Below are positions 50,091 to 59,967 of a stretch of 64,000 nucleotides of DNA, piece after piece (within the stretch, counting starts at the first letter, position 1; every line of letters begins with the position of its first letter). The notes under the pieces were generated by a model, which saw only the letters and a list, made by a program, of their open reading frames with translations, ran no database searches and was not told the origin of the DNA. The stretch is from assembly GCA_913051825.1 (NCBI GenBank), contig CAJXCR010000001.1, positions 1-64,000 of the forward strand, read 5' to 3'. The stretch comes from an uncultured Halieaceae bacterium (GTDB lineage: Bacteria; Pseudomonadota; Gammaproteobacteria; Pseudomonadales; Halieaceae). The position numbers and the translations under genes were made by a program.

Positions 50091-51182
50091 ATGAGCATGT
50101 CCGAAGATCCGTTTGTTGAGAATTGTTGGTATGTTGCCGCTTGGGCGAGTGACATAAAAGAAGGAGATAAATTTAAACGTGTGCTTCTCGAGAAGCCGGT
50201 GGTGATTTTTAAAGGGGAAAGTGGTCGGTATGTCGCCTTAGAAGATCGTTGCTGTCATCGAGGTGCGCCGCTGGCGCTTGGTCGAATAGAGGGTGATTGC
50301 TTACGTTGCATGTATCACGGCATGAAGTTCGATCACAATGGAATTTGTGTCGAGATCCCTGGCCAAGATAAGATCAGTGATGTTCATCGAGTCCATAGTT
50401 ATCCCATTGAAGAGCGAGGGGGATTGCTGTGGATCTGGATGGGCGATCCGGATCTTGCAGATCAACAGAAGATTCTTGATTTCCCCTATTTATCTGACCC
50501 AGACTGGAAAGGACATACGGAACGTTCCTATCTGCACTATGATGCGAACTGGATGTTGATAGTTGACAATCTGGCCGATTTTTCCCATCTGGCTTTTGTT
50601 CATACCAATACGTTGGGTGGATCAGAAGATTATGCAAGCGAATCAAAAGAGACGGTATATAAGCTAGAAGATGGTTTCCGAATGGAGCGATGGCATTTAA
50701 GGAGCGCTCCCGCACCGTTTCACAAAAAAGTGTTTCCGAATGGCCCTGATCCGGTTGATCGCATAAACGATGTAACCATTCGGATACCCGGAGTGATGTT
50801 TATGGAGACCTCATTTGGCCCGGTGGGATGGGATCCAGAAGGAGACAGGGAAGGGGTGATTAAATATGCTAACTGCCAGTTCATGACACCCGAAACACGA
50901 AGTACAACGCACTTTTTTTGGGATTATCTCCACAATTATGATTCAAATATAGAAGATATCTCGGCTTCGTTGAAAGAAAGCTTAGTGGCCGGTTTTATGG
51001 AGGACAAGATATTTATTGAAGAACAGCAAAAATATCTTACCCAGTATGGACGATTTCAGCCTAGGGGTTTGGCATCTGATCGGGCGCTGGCCCACTATCG
51101 TAATGTTTGGAACAAGCGACTCGAGGCAGAGCGACTCGCGTATCCTCCGGATAACAGTCCTATCAAGAATGCCGTCCTGTGA
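50091..51182 (+). CDS. Rieske oxygenase, vanillate O-demethylase (VanA)-like
   Basis: ENCWYVAAWASDI; CCHRGAPLALGRIEGDCLRCMYHGMKF; DNLADFSHLAFVH. Confidence 0.9.
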   Translation: MSMSEDPFVENCWYVAAWASDIKEGDKFKRVLLEKPVVIFKGESGRYVALEDRCCHRGAPLALGRIEGDCLRCMYHGMKFDHNGICVEIPGQDKISDVHRVHSYPIEERGGLLWIWMGDPDLADQQKILDFPYLSDPDWKGHTERSYLHYDANWMLIVDNLADFSHLAFVHTNTLGGSEDYASESKETVYKLEDGFRMERWHLRSAPAPFHKKVFPNGPDPVDRINDVTIRIPGVMFMETSFGPVGWDPEGDREGVIKYANCQFMTPETRSTTHFFWDYLHNYDSNIEDISASLKESLVAGFMEDKIFIEEQQKYLTQYGRFQPRGLASDRALAHYRNVWNKRLEAERLAYPPDNSPIKNAVL

Positions 51183-51188
51183 GGTGTC

Positions 51189-52214
51189 ATGATTTTAGAG
51201 CCCACCCTCTCACCTAGGTTTATTGTCTACATCAGAAACTATTTACTAGACAATGGAGTCGACCCCCAACCCGTGCTCGATAAATGTGGTATTAATTTTC
51301 AGGAAGGGGAAGAGAACACACCGCAGGTTCCTCTGCAGCAGATCGCGGATCTTTTTGAAGCAGCCGCCGTTGCAACTGACAATTCGTGCGTTGGATTGCA
51401 TACAGCTCAAAATTATCATTATGAATCAGCACCGATACTTATCCTTGCCATGCTCGCTGCGCCCTCCGTTGAAGAAGGTATCAGGTGCCTCCTTCGCTAT
51501 GACAAGTATGCTGAAACGGCGATCGAAACGCGGTTTGTCAGTGACACGGATCCGGTTCATTTTGACGCAGGACTCATTGGCGATGCTGGTCAAAATCTGG
51601 ATCAGCTGAATGAATATTTACTGGCATTTTTCGTGCAGATTTTAAAGACAGCTTCTCGAAAAGATGTTCCTGTTACGGGCGTTTGGTTCCGTCATGTTAA
51701 TCAGCAGAATAAGGGAGAACTGGAAAAACATTTTGGTGCATCGGTAGATTTTGGTATGTCCGACAATCGATTATTTTTCCGAAAGGAATATCTTCAGGAA
51801 CCATTTATTACGAGTAACAATTTGCTGTTTAATATCCTCACTGGTGCGCTAGAAACATTTTTTGCCGTGTCGCCAGATTCTCAAGGGTTCACAGACCTGG
51901 TGTCTCGAGAACTAATGCGTCTTGGTACTGAAGGTGGATTAACGATGGGCAATGTTGCTACTAACCTTGCCATATCACCACGAACCTTAAGGCGCAGGTT
52001 GTTGGATGAAGGCGTGACATTTCAGGAATTAAAAAAGCTGACTCGGGAAAGGCGTGCTAGATACTATTTGTCTAGTACTTCTCTGAGCTTGTCAGAGATC
52101 GCATTTCAGCTAGGATTCTCCGAACTTAGTGCTTTTAGTAGAGCCTTTCGCACTCAGACTGGCGATACGCCGCAAAATTATAGGAAACGTATCCAAGAAT
52201 CTTTTAGGGGTTAG
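51189..52214 (+). CDS. AraC family transcriptional regulator
   Basis: C-terminal HTH: LSLSEIAFQLGFSELSAFSRAFRTQTGDTPQNYRK. Confidence 0.92.
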   Translation: MILEPTLSPRFIVYIRNYLLDNGVDPQPVLDKCGINFQEGEENTPQVPLQQIADLFEAAAVATDNSCVGLHTAQNYHYESAPILILAMLAAPSVEEGIRCLLRYDKYAETAIETRFVSDTDPVHFDAGLIGDAGQNLDQLNEYLLAFFVQILKTASRKDVPVTGVWFRHVNQQNKGELEKHFGASVDFGMSDNRLFFRKEYLQEPFITSNNLLFNILTGALETFFAVSPDSQGFTDLVSRELMRLGTEGGLTMGNVATNLAISPRTLRRRLLDEGVTFQELKKLTRERRARYYLSSTSLSLSEIAFQLGFSELSAFSRAFRTQTGDTPQNYRKRIQESFRG

Positions 52215-52246
52215 GAAAAAGTTGTCCACTCAAATCCCTTAGTTAC

Positions 52247-53653
52247 CTAAAGAATAGGAGGCCTAGTGTCAATTTTTAGCGCGCGCTCCATGGTATAAGC
52301 AACTCGAAGAACATCCAGATCGCCTTGAGGCTTGCCCACGATCTGTAATCCGACCGGCAGTCCTTTTGAGGTAAACCCACACGGTAATGACAACGCGGGT
52401 AATCCAAATAAACTGATGATGCAACAGATCGACATCCAGTCTAGGTAGCTGTTAAGTTTTTGTCCGTTTATTTCATGGACCCATTCTTGCTCTACGTTAA
52501 ATGGTGATACCTGAGTGCTTGGGAGAATCAAAAACTCATGCTCTTTAAAAAATTCGATTAGTGCCGCATACATTTCAGTGCGTGCGGCGTCGGCTTGCGC
52601 TACGTCTTTAGAGGTCAGAGAGAGGCCAGCTTCGATATTTTCAATGACGGTTTCTTTCATTTGATCACGGTGCTTTTCTAGCAGAGCGCCTCCAAACTGG
52701 GCGAAGTAGCTTGCCCGTAGCACTTTGAATGCATTCATAGCCTCAGATAGATCGGGTGCGCGGGCGACAACCTTTAAATTACATTCTTCCCAAATTGGCA
52801 GAGTGGCTTCGCACACGCTAACAATTTCATTCTCCATCGGCAGCATACCAAGATCTGGTGTCCAGCCAACCTTCAAGTTACTAAAGTCTCGTTCTAAAGG
52901 TTTGCGAAAGATTTCAGGATTACTTTGGATTGCAAGCGGATCTCTAGGGTCAAAGCCGACTAGAGCCGATAGTAGCAGAGCGCAGTCAGTTACGTTTCGA
53001 GCCATGGGTCCTTCGGTAGCGAGTCGCGCGTGCCAGGCCATCTCTGTTGGCCAGAGCGGGATTCGACCGATGGAAGGTCTGAAGCCGACGACTCCACAAA
53101 AGGCGGCGGGATTACGCAATGATCCACCCATGTCGCTGCCATCTGCAATGCATAGCATCTCTGTAGATAATGCAGCAGCGGCACCGCCACTGCTTCCTCC
53201 AACGGTCTTGGTTAGGTCCCATGGATTTCGGGTAGCCCCAAAAATAGGATTGAAGGTGTTACAGCCCGTTGCAAACTCTGGGATATTTGTTTTTCCTATT
53301 ATGATGGCACCAGAAGATTTTATCCGCTCAACAACTAGTCCGTCATGCTGAGGTATGTGATCGGCAAAAATAGGTGAGCCTAACGTGGTGCGAATGCCTT
53401 TAGTGGCAGCGGAGTCTTTGACAGCGATGGGAAGGCCATGCAGTGGTCCTAGGTCATTTTTTCTTTGTGCTCGCTCGACATCGGCTTGGTCTGCTAATCG
53501 CAGCGCTTCTTCCTTATTAATCAGCGTACAGATAGCATTTACGGAAGAGTTGATTCTATGTATTTGGGAGAGCGTCTCGGACATCAACTCCTTGCAAGAC
53601 ATTCTTTTCTCATCTAAAGCAATAAGGGTTTCGGCGGCTGATAAAGCAGGCAT
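52247..53653 (-). CDS. Amidase signature family hydrolase
   Basis: GLPIAVKDSAATKGIRTTLGS ... VGGSSGGAAAALS ... DGSDMGGSLRNPAAFCG. Confidence 0.92.
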   Translation of the reverse strand: MPALSAAETLIALDEKRMSCKELMSETLSQIHRINSSVNAICTLINKEEALRLADQADVERAQRKNDLGPLHGLPIAVKDSAATKGIRTTLGSPIFADHIPQHDGLVVERIKSSGAIIIGKTNIPEFATGCNTFNPIFGATRNPWDLTKTVGGSSGGAAAALSTEMLCIADGSDMGGSLRNPAAFCGVVGFRPSIGRIPLWPTEMAWHARLATEGPMARNVTDCALLLSALVGFDPRDPLAIQSNPEIFRKPLERDFSNLKVGWTPDLGMLPMENEIVSVCEATLPIWEECNLKVVARAPDLSEAMNAFKVLRASYFAQFGGALLEKHRDQMKETVIENIEAGLSLTSKDVAQADAARTEMYAALIEFFKEHEFLILPSTQVSPFNVEQEWVHEINGQKLNSYLDWMSICCIISLFGLPALSLPCGFTSKGLPVGLQIVGKPQGDLDVLRVAYTMERALKIDTRPPIL

Positions 53654-53889
53654 TCGGGAATTCCCGTGAATGAATTTTTTGAACTTACAGTATAAACGAA
53701 GTGATTTTTGGCTGCGTAAATATATACTTTGACAAAAAAGGCCACCAAATCCGCATTTTAAAGAAATGATAATTATTGGTTTAAGTCAACTAATTGGCCT
53801 AAAATGTCAATTGTTAATTTGATCTGCAAGAGTACTATGGGTGTGTATACGTATGACGCAAAAAAATAAGAGAATTCTTGGGGGGAGTC

Positions 53890-56334
53890 ATGAATAAGTA
53901 TCTATTCAAAGTGGCACGTGGCATTGAGTTAAGGAGCGTTTTGGCTCTGCTTAGTGCCGGTATATTTACGGTGGGCCTGCAGGCGGCTCAGTTAGAAGAA
54001 GTTGTCGTTACGGCACAGAAACGCGTTCAGAGCGAAAATGATATCGGCATTTCGATGACCACATGGACCGGTGATGAAATTCGGGATATGGGCGTGGCAT
54101 CAGCGGAAGACATGGGCCTCAACACGCCCGGATTGACTGTTAATGAAGCTGCCTCGACGGGGGTGCCTGTCTATACCATTCGAGGGGTAGGTTTTCAGGA
54201 TTACTCTGCAGGAGCTTCTTCTACAGTGGGAATCTACTTTGATGAAGTTGCGTTGCCTTATGCGGTGATGACTCGTGGTCTGGTTTTTGATGCTGCCCGA
54301 GTCGAGGTGTTGAAGGGGCCTCAGGGAGATTTATACGGTCGAAATACGACCGGTGGACAGATTAACTTTATCAGCAACGCTCCTACCGATAGCTATGAAG
54401 CTGGGATAATCGCAGGCTATGGTCGCTATAAGACACTAGATCTTGAAGGCTTTGTGAGTGGACCGATAGGTGATGCGGTTAAGGGTCGTCTTGCCTTTAA
54501 GACAATTCAGTCCTCAGAAGGTTGGCAAAAAAGTTTGACTGATGATGATGAGCTGGGTGAGAAGGATGTGACCGCAGTAAAAGGTTCACTTGATATTCAG
54601 TTAGGTGAAGGTGCTTCTATGCTTCTTAGAGCCCAGTATGTGAAGGATAAGTCTGAAAATAAGGCATCCACTGCCTATGACGGGCGACTAATAGGGAAGC
54701 CCGAAGAGTTTTTTTATCCCTATAAGGGTATCGAATCTTATCTAGCGTCCGGAGAGACACCTCCCTGGTATTCAACTGATGACAATGAAAAAGCAGGCTG
54801 GACCAACAGTTACACTAGTCCGATCACTGGAAAGACTTGGGATTTGAGGCCGCAACGGGATAACGAGCTTGTTGGAGTATCAGCTAGGATAGATTGGGCG
54901 ATCGGTGATATGAATTTCACATCGATAACAGCATACAGCGGTTTCGAAAGAGAAGAAGCCAATGACTGGGACGGTGGCTTCTACAACGATTCTAGTAATA
55001 TAAATACCACTGATTTAGACGTTTTTTCCCAAGAATTTCGATTGAGTGGAGCGACTGAATCAGTGGATTGGCTTGTTGGGGCGTACTTTTCGTCCGATGA
55101 AGTAGACGAGTATTACCACTACTTCATGTCAGACTCTATATACGGTGAAGGTTCAGTGGTATTTGGAGTGGCCCCATTTAACTTAAATGGTACAGGCATC
55201 TTGACACTCGATACCAAGTACCAGCAAGAAACTGAGTCGCAAGCAATCTTTGGCCATGTCGAGTGGCAATTTGCGGAGCAGTTTCGGTTGACACTGGGTG
55301 GACGTTATACCAAAGAGGAGCGTGAATGGTCTGGTTGTACCTTCGTCGCAGACGACAATACTTTAGGGACTTTCTTAAACACTCTATTCGGAACGACGGT
55401 GGGGCCAGGTCATTGCGGAACGATTGATGATATCCCAACATCCCCGACTTTTATTCTTGGTCTTTTGGGAACACCCAATGCAAACGATGGTTATGCGGTC
55501 TATACAGACACGATCGATACGAGTCGCTTCATGGGTAAGATCGGACTTGATTACATGCCTTCGGACGACTTGCTATTTTACGGCACGATTTCTCAAGGAT
55601 TTAAGTCTGGTGGCTTCAATGGAGCCAACTCTAACTCGACAACGCAGCTTATTCCCTATAAGGAAGAAGTGTTGACCTCTTTTGAGATTGGTACGAAGGC
55701 CACCCTGCTAGATGGTTCCATGCAATTAAATGCATCGATATTTCATTACGACTACGAGGATAAGCAAGAGGCAGATTTCGCGATTACTCTTGTTGGACCT
55801 ATTTCTGGTTTAAGCAATATAGATGAGTCTACGGTGAAGGGTGCTGAGCTTGATCTTGATTGGTTAGTCAATGATGGATTTAGGCTTGCTCTGAATGTAG
55901 CGTGGCTGGATACAGAAGTGGATAAGTGGCGGGCTACCGATCCGGCCAGTGTCTGGCTCGAGCCACTGCAGTATGTTGATGCCTCGGGTTCGGAATTGCC
56001 TCAGGCGCCTGAACTGTCATATACCGCTTTGGCCAGCTATGAGTGGTCTTTGGCAAATGGGATGATGATGGAAGTTGCTGCAGATATCAGCTATACCGAT
56101 GAAACCACCGGTGGTGTGCTGCCTGAGAATGCAACAGAAGATTACACGGTGGCGAATGCGAGGATATCTATAGGGGATGCTGGTGGTAACTGGCGGACTA
56201 TGCTCTGGGTGAGAAATTTGGCGGATGAAGACTACTATCCGTCGGCATTCTGGGCCGGAAATGGTCCCTTTGGCCGCTCTATGGGTATGCCAAGGACTTA
56301 TGGAGTGACGTTTAGTTATTTTATAGGGCAGTAG
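53890..56334 (+). CDS. TonB-dependent outer-membrane receptor
   Basis: ATG behind ggggggag; LEEVVVTAQKRVQSENDIG; LKGPQGDLYGRNTTGGQINF; C-terminal VTFSYFIGQ. Confidence 0.92.
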   Translation: MNKYLFKVARGIELRSVLALLSAGIFTVGLQAAQLEEVVVTAQKRVQSENDIGISMTTWTGDEIRDMGVASAEDMGLNTPGLTVNEAASTGVPVYTIRGVGFQDYSAGASSTVGIYFDEVALPYAVMTRGLVFDAARVEVLKGPQGDLYGRNTTGGQINFISNAPTDSYEAGIIAGYGRYKTLDLEGFVSGPIGDAVKGRLAFKTIQSSEGWQKSLTDDDELGEKDVTAVKGSLDIQLGEGASMLLRAQYVKDKSENKASTAYDGRLIGKPEEFFYPYKGIESYLASGETPPWYSTDDNEKAGWTNSYTSPITGKTWDLRPQRDNELVGVSARIDWAIGDMNFTSITAYSGFEREEANDWDGGFYNDSSNINTTDLDVFSQEFRLSGATESVDWLVGAYFSSDEVDEYYHYFMSDSIYGEGSVVFGVAPFNLNGTGILTLDTKYQQETESQAIFGHVEWQFAEQFRLTLGGRYTKEEREWSGCTFVADDNTLGTFLNTLFGTTVGPGHCGTIDDIPTSPTFILGLLGTPNANDGYAVYTDTIDTSRFMGKIGLDYMPSDDLLFYGTISQGFKSGGFNGANSNSTTQLIPYKEEVLTSFEIGTKATLLDGSMQLNASIFHYDYEDKQEADFAITLVGPISGLSNIDESTVKGAELDLDWLVNDGFRLALNVAWLDTEVDKWRATDPASVWLEPLQYVDASGSELPQAPELSYTALASYEWSLANGMMMEVAADISYTDETTGGVLPENATEDYTVANARISIGDAGGNWRTMLWVRNLADEDYYPSAFWAGNGPFGRSMGMPRTYGVTFSYFIGQ

Positions 56335-56362
56335 TAAATACACTTACGAACTTGTATTGATC

Positions 56363-56396
56363 AAAAGGCTCCGCGTTAACGCGTGGAGCCTTTTTT
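56363..56396 (+). terminator. Rho-independent terminator
   Basis: AAAAGGCTCC-gcgttaacgcgt-GGAGCCTTTTTT. Confidence 0.8.
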
Positions 56397-56411
56397 ATTG
56401 GAGAACGAATC

Positions 56412-58151
56412 ATGATCAATAATCTTCTTGCGCGAATTGTTGTAGCCATCCTAGTTCCTGTTGCGGTGTGGGGTTGTCAAAAAAAGCAAGCTCCTTTACC
56501 AGTAGGAGAGATGGCAGACATGATCTTGACCAATGGGAAAATTTATACTGGAAATTCCGATCAACCCTGGGCGGAAGCACTTGCGATAAAAGACGGTCTT
56601 TTACTGTCTGTGGGTTCTTCAGAGGAGGTGGCTGGTTTTGAAGGTGATTCAACCCAAGTCGGAGACCTTTTAGGACAAATGGCGATGCCTGGAATTATTG
56701 ACGCACATGTTCATACCTTGGAAGGGGCCACTAAGGAACTTTACGAATGTAAATTCGCATTTTCATCAGGCCCAGCCGAGATACGCTCCGCTATAGAAGC
56801 ATGTGTGGCAGCTGATCCTGAAGCAGTTTGGATTAAAGGTGGTCAATGGGGCAGCGATTTTTTTGTTCAAAATCCGATGGAAAATCCTAAAGCATGGCTT
56901 GATGAATTTACAGGAGATATAGCCGTCTTTCTCCGAGATGATGCGTATCACAACGCATGGTTTAATTCTAAAGCTTTGGAACTGATTGGAGTCGATCGCA
57001 ATACGCCAAATCCTCCTGGTGTGAAGATCCTTAAGCATCCAGAATCAGGTGAACCTACTGGCGTGATTTTGGAAACATTTGGTTTTTCTAGCGAAACGGT
57101 ACCAGACTGGACTGCTGAACAATACCTGGAAGCATCTGTCCATGTGACTCGCGTCGCCAATTCTTTTGGATTGACTGGAGTTAAGAGTGCGAGTGCGACC
57201 GACAAAAAGATTCAGGCCTTCTTGTCGTTAGACGCGCAGGGCGGGTTAACCATGAACTACGCTGCGGCACTCGAGACCCCTTATGGACACAGAGAGGAAC
57301 CGCTAAACGTAGAAGAATTGATAGGTCGGCGTGATGCGATGGGATCTGAGCATGTGGATACTCGTTATGTAAAAATATTTACAGACGGTGTTCCCACAGC
57401 AGCGCGGACAGCAGCTATGTTGGCGCCCTATACCAAAGCATCTCCAGATGCTGAATTAACTTTGGGTGAGCTACACGTGAGCGAAGATGTCTTAATCTCT
57501 GATGTGGTTGCGCTCGATAGAGCAGGATTTACGGTTAAGATTCATACTGCGGGGGATCGATCTGTCAGAGTAGCCTTAAATGCGATTGAAGCTGCAAGAT
57601 CTGCTAATGGACTCAGTGGACTTCGCCATGAATTGGCTCATGCTGGATATATTTCCCGAGAAGACATACCGAGATTTGGGCAACTGAGTGCGGTCGCGGA
57701 TTTTTCTCCATATCTTTGGTACATGTCTCCGATTATTAAATCTGTGGTGGATGCGGTGGGTTTGCCGAGGGGCGGTGAATATTGGCCAACACGAACTTTG
57801 ATAGAGAGCGGCGCGCCTATTCTAGTGGGGTCTGACTGGCCGGCAGCGGCGTTTAATATGAGCCCATGGATTGGTATTGAGGCTATGGTAACTCGGAAAG
57901 ATCCACTAGGGGGTTCCGATGATCAACTTTGGGCTGAGGAGGCGGTGACTTTGGAGCAGGCTATCAATATTTATACCCGAGGTGGTGCGGCTGCTATAAG
58001 GCGTGAGCATTCTGCCGGTTCATTAGAGGTCGGCAAGTCAGCTGATCTGATTGTACTCAATCACAATATCTTTGAGATCCCGATTGAAATGGTTAGCGAG
58101 ACCGAGGTTGAGATGACTTTCTTCGAAGGTAAGTTGGTGTTTGAACGTTAA
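56412..58151 (+). CDS. YtcJ-like amidohydrolase, putative lipoprotein
   Basis: Lipobox-like VAVWGC; MPGIIDAHVHTLEG; VKIHTAGDRSVRVALNAIE. Confidence 0.87.
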   Translation: MINNLLARIVVAILVPVAVWGCQKKQAPLPVGEMADMILTNGKIYTGNSDQPWAEALAIKDGLLLSVGSSEEVAGFEGDSTQVGDLLGQMAMPGIIDAHVHTLEGATKELYECKFAFSSGPAEIRSAIEACVAADPEAVWIKGGQWGSDFFVQNPMENPKAWLDEFTGDIAVFLRDDAYHNAWFNSKALELIGVDRNTPNPPGVKILKHPESGEPTGVILETFGFSSETVPDWTAEQYLEASVHVTRVANSFGLTGVKSASATDKKIQAFLSLDAQGGLTMNYAAALETPYGHREEPLNVEELIGRRDAMGSEHVDTRYVKIFTDGVPTAARTAAMLAPYTKASPDAELTLGELHVSEDVLISDVVALDRAGFTVKIHTAGDRSVRVALNAIEAARSANGLSGLRHELAHAGYISREDIPRFGQLSAVADFSPYLWYMSPIIKSVVDAVGLPRGGEYWPTRTLIESGAPILVGSDWPAAAFNMSPWIGIEAMVTRKDPLGGSDDQLWAEEAVTLEQAINIYTRGGAAAIRREHSAGSLEVGKSADLIVLNHNIFEIPIEMVSETEVEMTFFEGKLVFER

Positions 58152-58179
58152 ATTCACTTTTTTACTGGAGAGAATTTAT

Positions 58180-59943
58180 ATGAATCCAATCTTTGCATTT
58201 GTTAGCTGTAGGTTCGGTGTGATTCTCTTCCTTGGATGTTTGCTTTCGACAGGATGCTCCAGACCGGATACTTCTGATGCGAGCGAGTATGCCGAATTTG
58301 TTTTTACCAATGGCAGTATTTACACCGGAGATTCATCTAAACCCTGGGTTTCAAGTATTGGCATTTCCGGTGGCAAGTTACTTTATGTTGGGGATGAAAT
58401 CGGGCTGCGAAAAGTGGTGGCGAGCGAGACGCAGCGATATGATCTTCAAGGTAATGTCGTTTTACCAGGACTTCACGATCAGCATGTACATGCCCTGTGG
58501 GGAGGATTGGTTTATTCGGGAGCTGACCGCACAAAATGTGTCATTCCTCAGGGATTGGCAGTTGATAATTTTTTGGAATTACTACAAACATGTGTCTCCA
58601 AGGCGACTAAATCAGAGTGGATCACAGGCGGACAGTGGGATGTTTTAGCATTAGGTGTTAATCCGCATCGGGAGTTGCTCGATAAAATTTCTACAGATGT
58701 GCCCATTCTTCTCGATGATACTAGTGGGCATGGTGCATGGGTTAATTCGCTGGCGCTAAAAATGGCGGGAGTCGATTCCGAAACAATTGCGCCTTCGGGA
58801 GGAGGTGTGATTGAGCGAGACGCCTCTGGTGAGCCCACAGGCGTGCTATGGGAGACGGCAATTGATCTGGTCCGTAATAAAATCCCCTTGACCTCCGATA
58901 ATATTTTGAGGGAATCGCTAATTTGGTCGTTGAACGAAATGTTGTCTCATGGGATTACATCCTTTACAGAAGCGTCTAACGGATTTGTTGCAGGTTCTTT
59001 GAAAGAAGCACAACTCTATTCTGAATTGGCTGGAGAAGGTGTGTTAAAGCAGCGCGCTCGTCTGTGTTTAAACTGGAATTGGTATAGTAGAGATGGCACC
59101 AATCTATCTGTCATTGAAAACAGAAAGCAATATATAGGCGGCAGGTTAAATCTCGATTGCGTAAAAATATATTTGGATGGTGTTCCTACCGAAGCTCACA
59201 CAGCAGCAATGCTAGAGCCTTATGCAAGAACTCATAAAGGATCGAGCGAGCAGACCGACTCTGGTTTCCTAGTGCTAGAGCAGAGCGAAACTAACGAGGC
59301 CGTAATTAAGTTTGATAAGGAAAGCCTGTCGGTGAAATTTCATGCGGCTGGTGATGCTGCGGTGCGCTCTGGATTGGATGCTCTGGAGGCTGCTTACAAG
59401 CAAAATGGTTCCCCTTCTTTGCGTCACAGTATTGGTCACAGTGGGTTTATCGATAAAACGGATCTCCCTCGTGCTTATAAGTTGAATGCAACATTTGAGA
59501 TGTCGCCATATCTTTGGACGCCTAGCCCGATAGCCAATGAGCTTGCCCGGGAAGTAGGAGCTGAGAGAGCCGAGCGTGCGTGGCCTGTCCGAGATGCAAT
59601 AGATGCGAAGGCACTGGTCGTAGCTGGATCAGATTGGGCAGTGGTTCCTTCAGTCAATCCATGGATAGGCATCGAGACGTTAGTCACTAGAGAACAGGTG
59701 GGAGGAAGCGAAAAGAGTTTTGGAAAATCACAGGCAATTAGCGTTCTCGAGGCCATAAACCTTTTTACCGTAAATGCAGCTAAGCACATGAACAAAGAAG
59801 ATCGTTTGGGCCGCATTGCCGAAGGCATGTTGGCAGACCTGATTGTTATTGATCGCAATCCACTTGATATTCCAGCGTCGGAAATCCACAAAATCCAGGT
59901 AATCTTAACCATGATTGAGGGGGAAGTGGTCTACCAAAAATAA
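58180..59943 (+). CDS. YtcJ-like amidohydrolase, putative lipoprotein (paralog of preceding gene)
   Basis: ATG behind tggagag; lipobox LLSTGC; LPGLHDQHVHALWGG; VKFHAAGDAAVRSGLDALE. Confidence 0.87.
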   Translation: MNPIFAFVSCRFGVILFLGCLLSTGCSRPDTSDASEYAEFVFTNGSIYTGDSSKPWVSSIGISGGKLLYVGDEIGLRKVVASETQRYDLQGNVVLPGLHDQHVHALWGGLVYSGADRTKCVIPQGLAVDNFLELLQTCVSKATKSEWITGGQWDVLALGVNPHRELLDKISTDVPILLDDTSGHGAWVNSLALKMAGVDSETIAPSGGGVIERDASGEPTGVLWETAIDLVRNKIPLTSDNILRESLIWSLNEMLSHGITSFTEASNGFVAGSLKEAQLYSELAGEGVLKQRARLCLNWNWYSRDGTNLSVIENRKQYIGGRLNLDCVKIYLDGVPTEAHTAAMLEPYARTHKGSSEQTDSGFLVLEQSETNEAVIKFDKESLSVKFHAAGDAAVRSGLDALEAAYKQNGSPSLRHSIGHSGFIDKTDLPRAYKLNATFEMSPYLWTPSPIANELAREVGAERAERAWPVRDAIDAKALVVAGSDWAVVPSVNPWIGIETLVTREQVGGSEKSFGKSQAISVLEAINLFTVNAAKHMNKEDRLGRIAEGMLADLIVIDRNPLDIPASEIHKIQVILTMIEGEVVYQK

Positions 59944-59967
59944 TGTTTCAATTGGTAGACAATCTTC

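Noticed and set aside
52725-53351. 208-aa plus-strand ORF opposite the amidase
   Set aside because: Amidase signature motifs on the minus strand are unambiguous; this ORF has none
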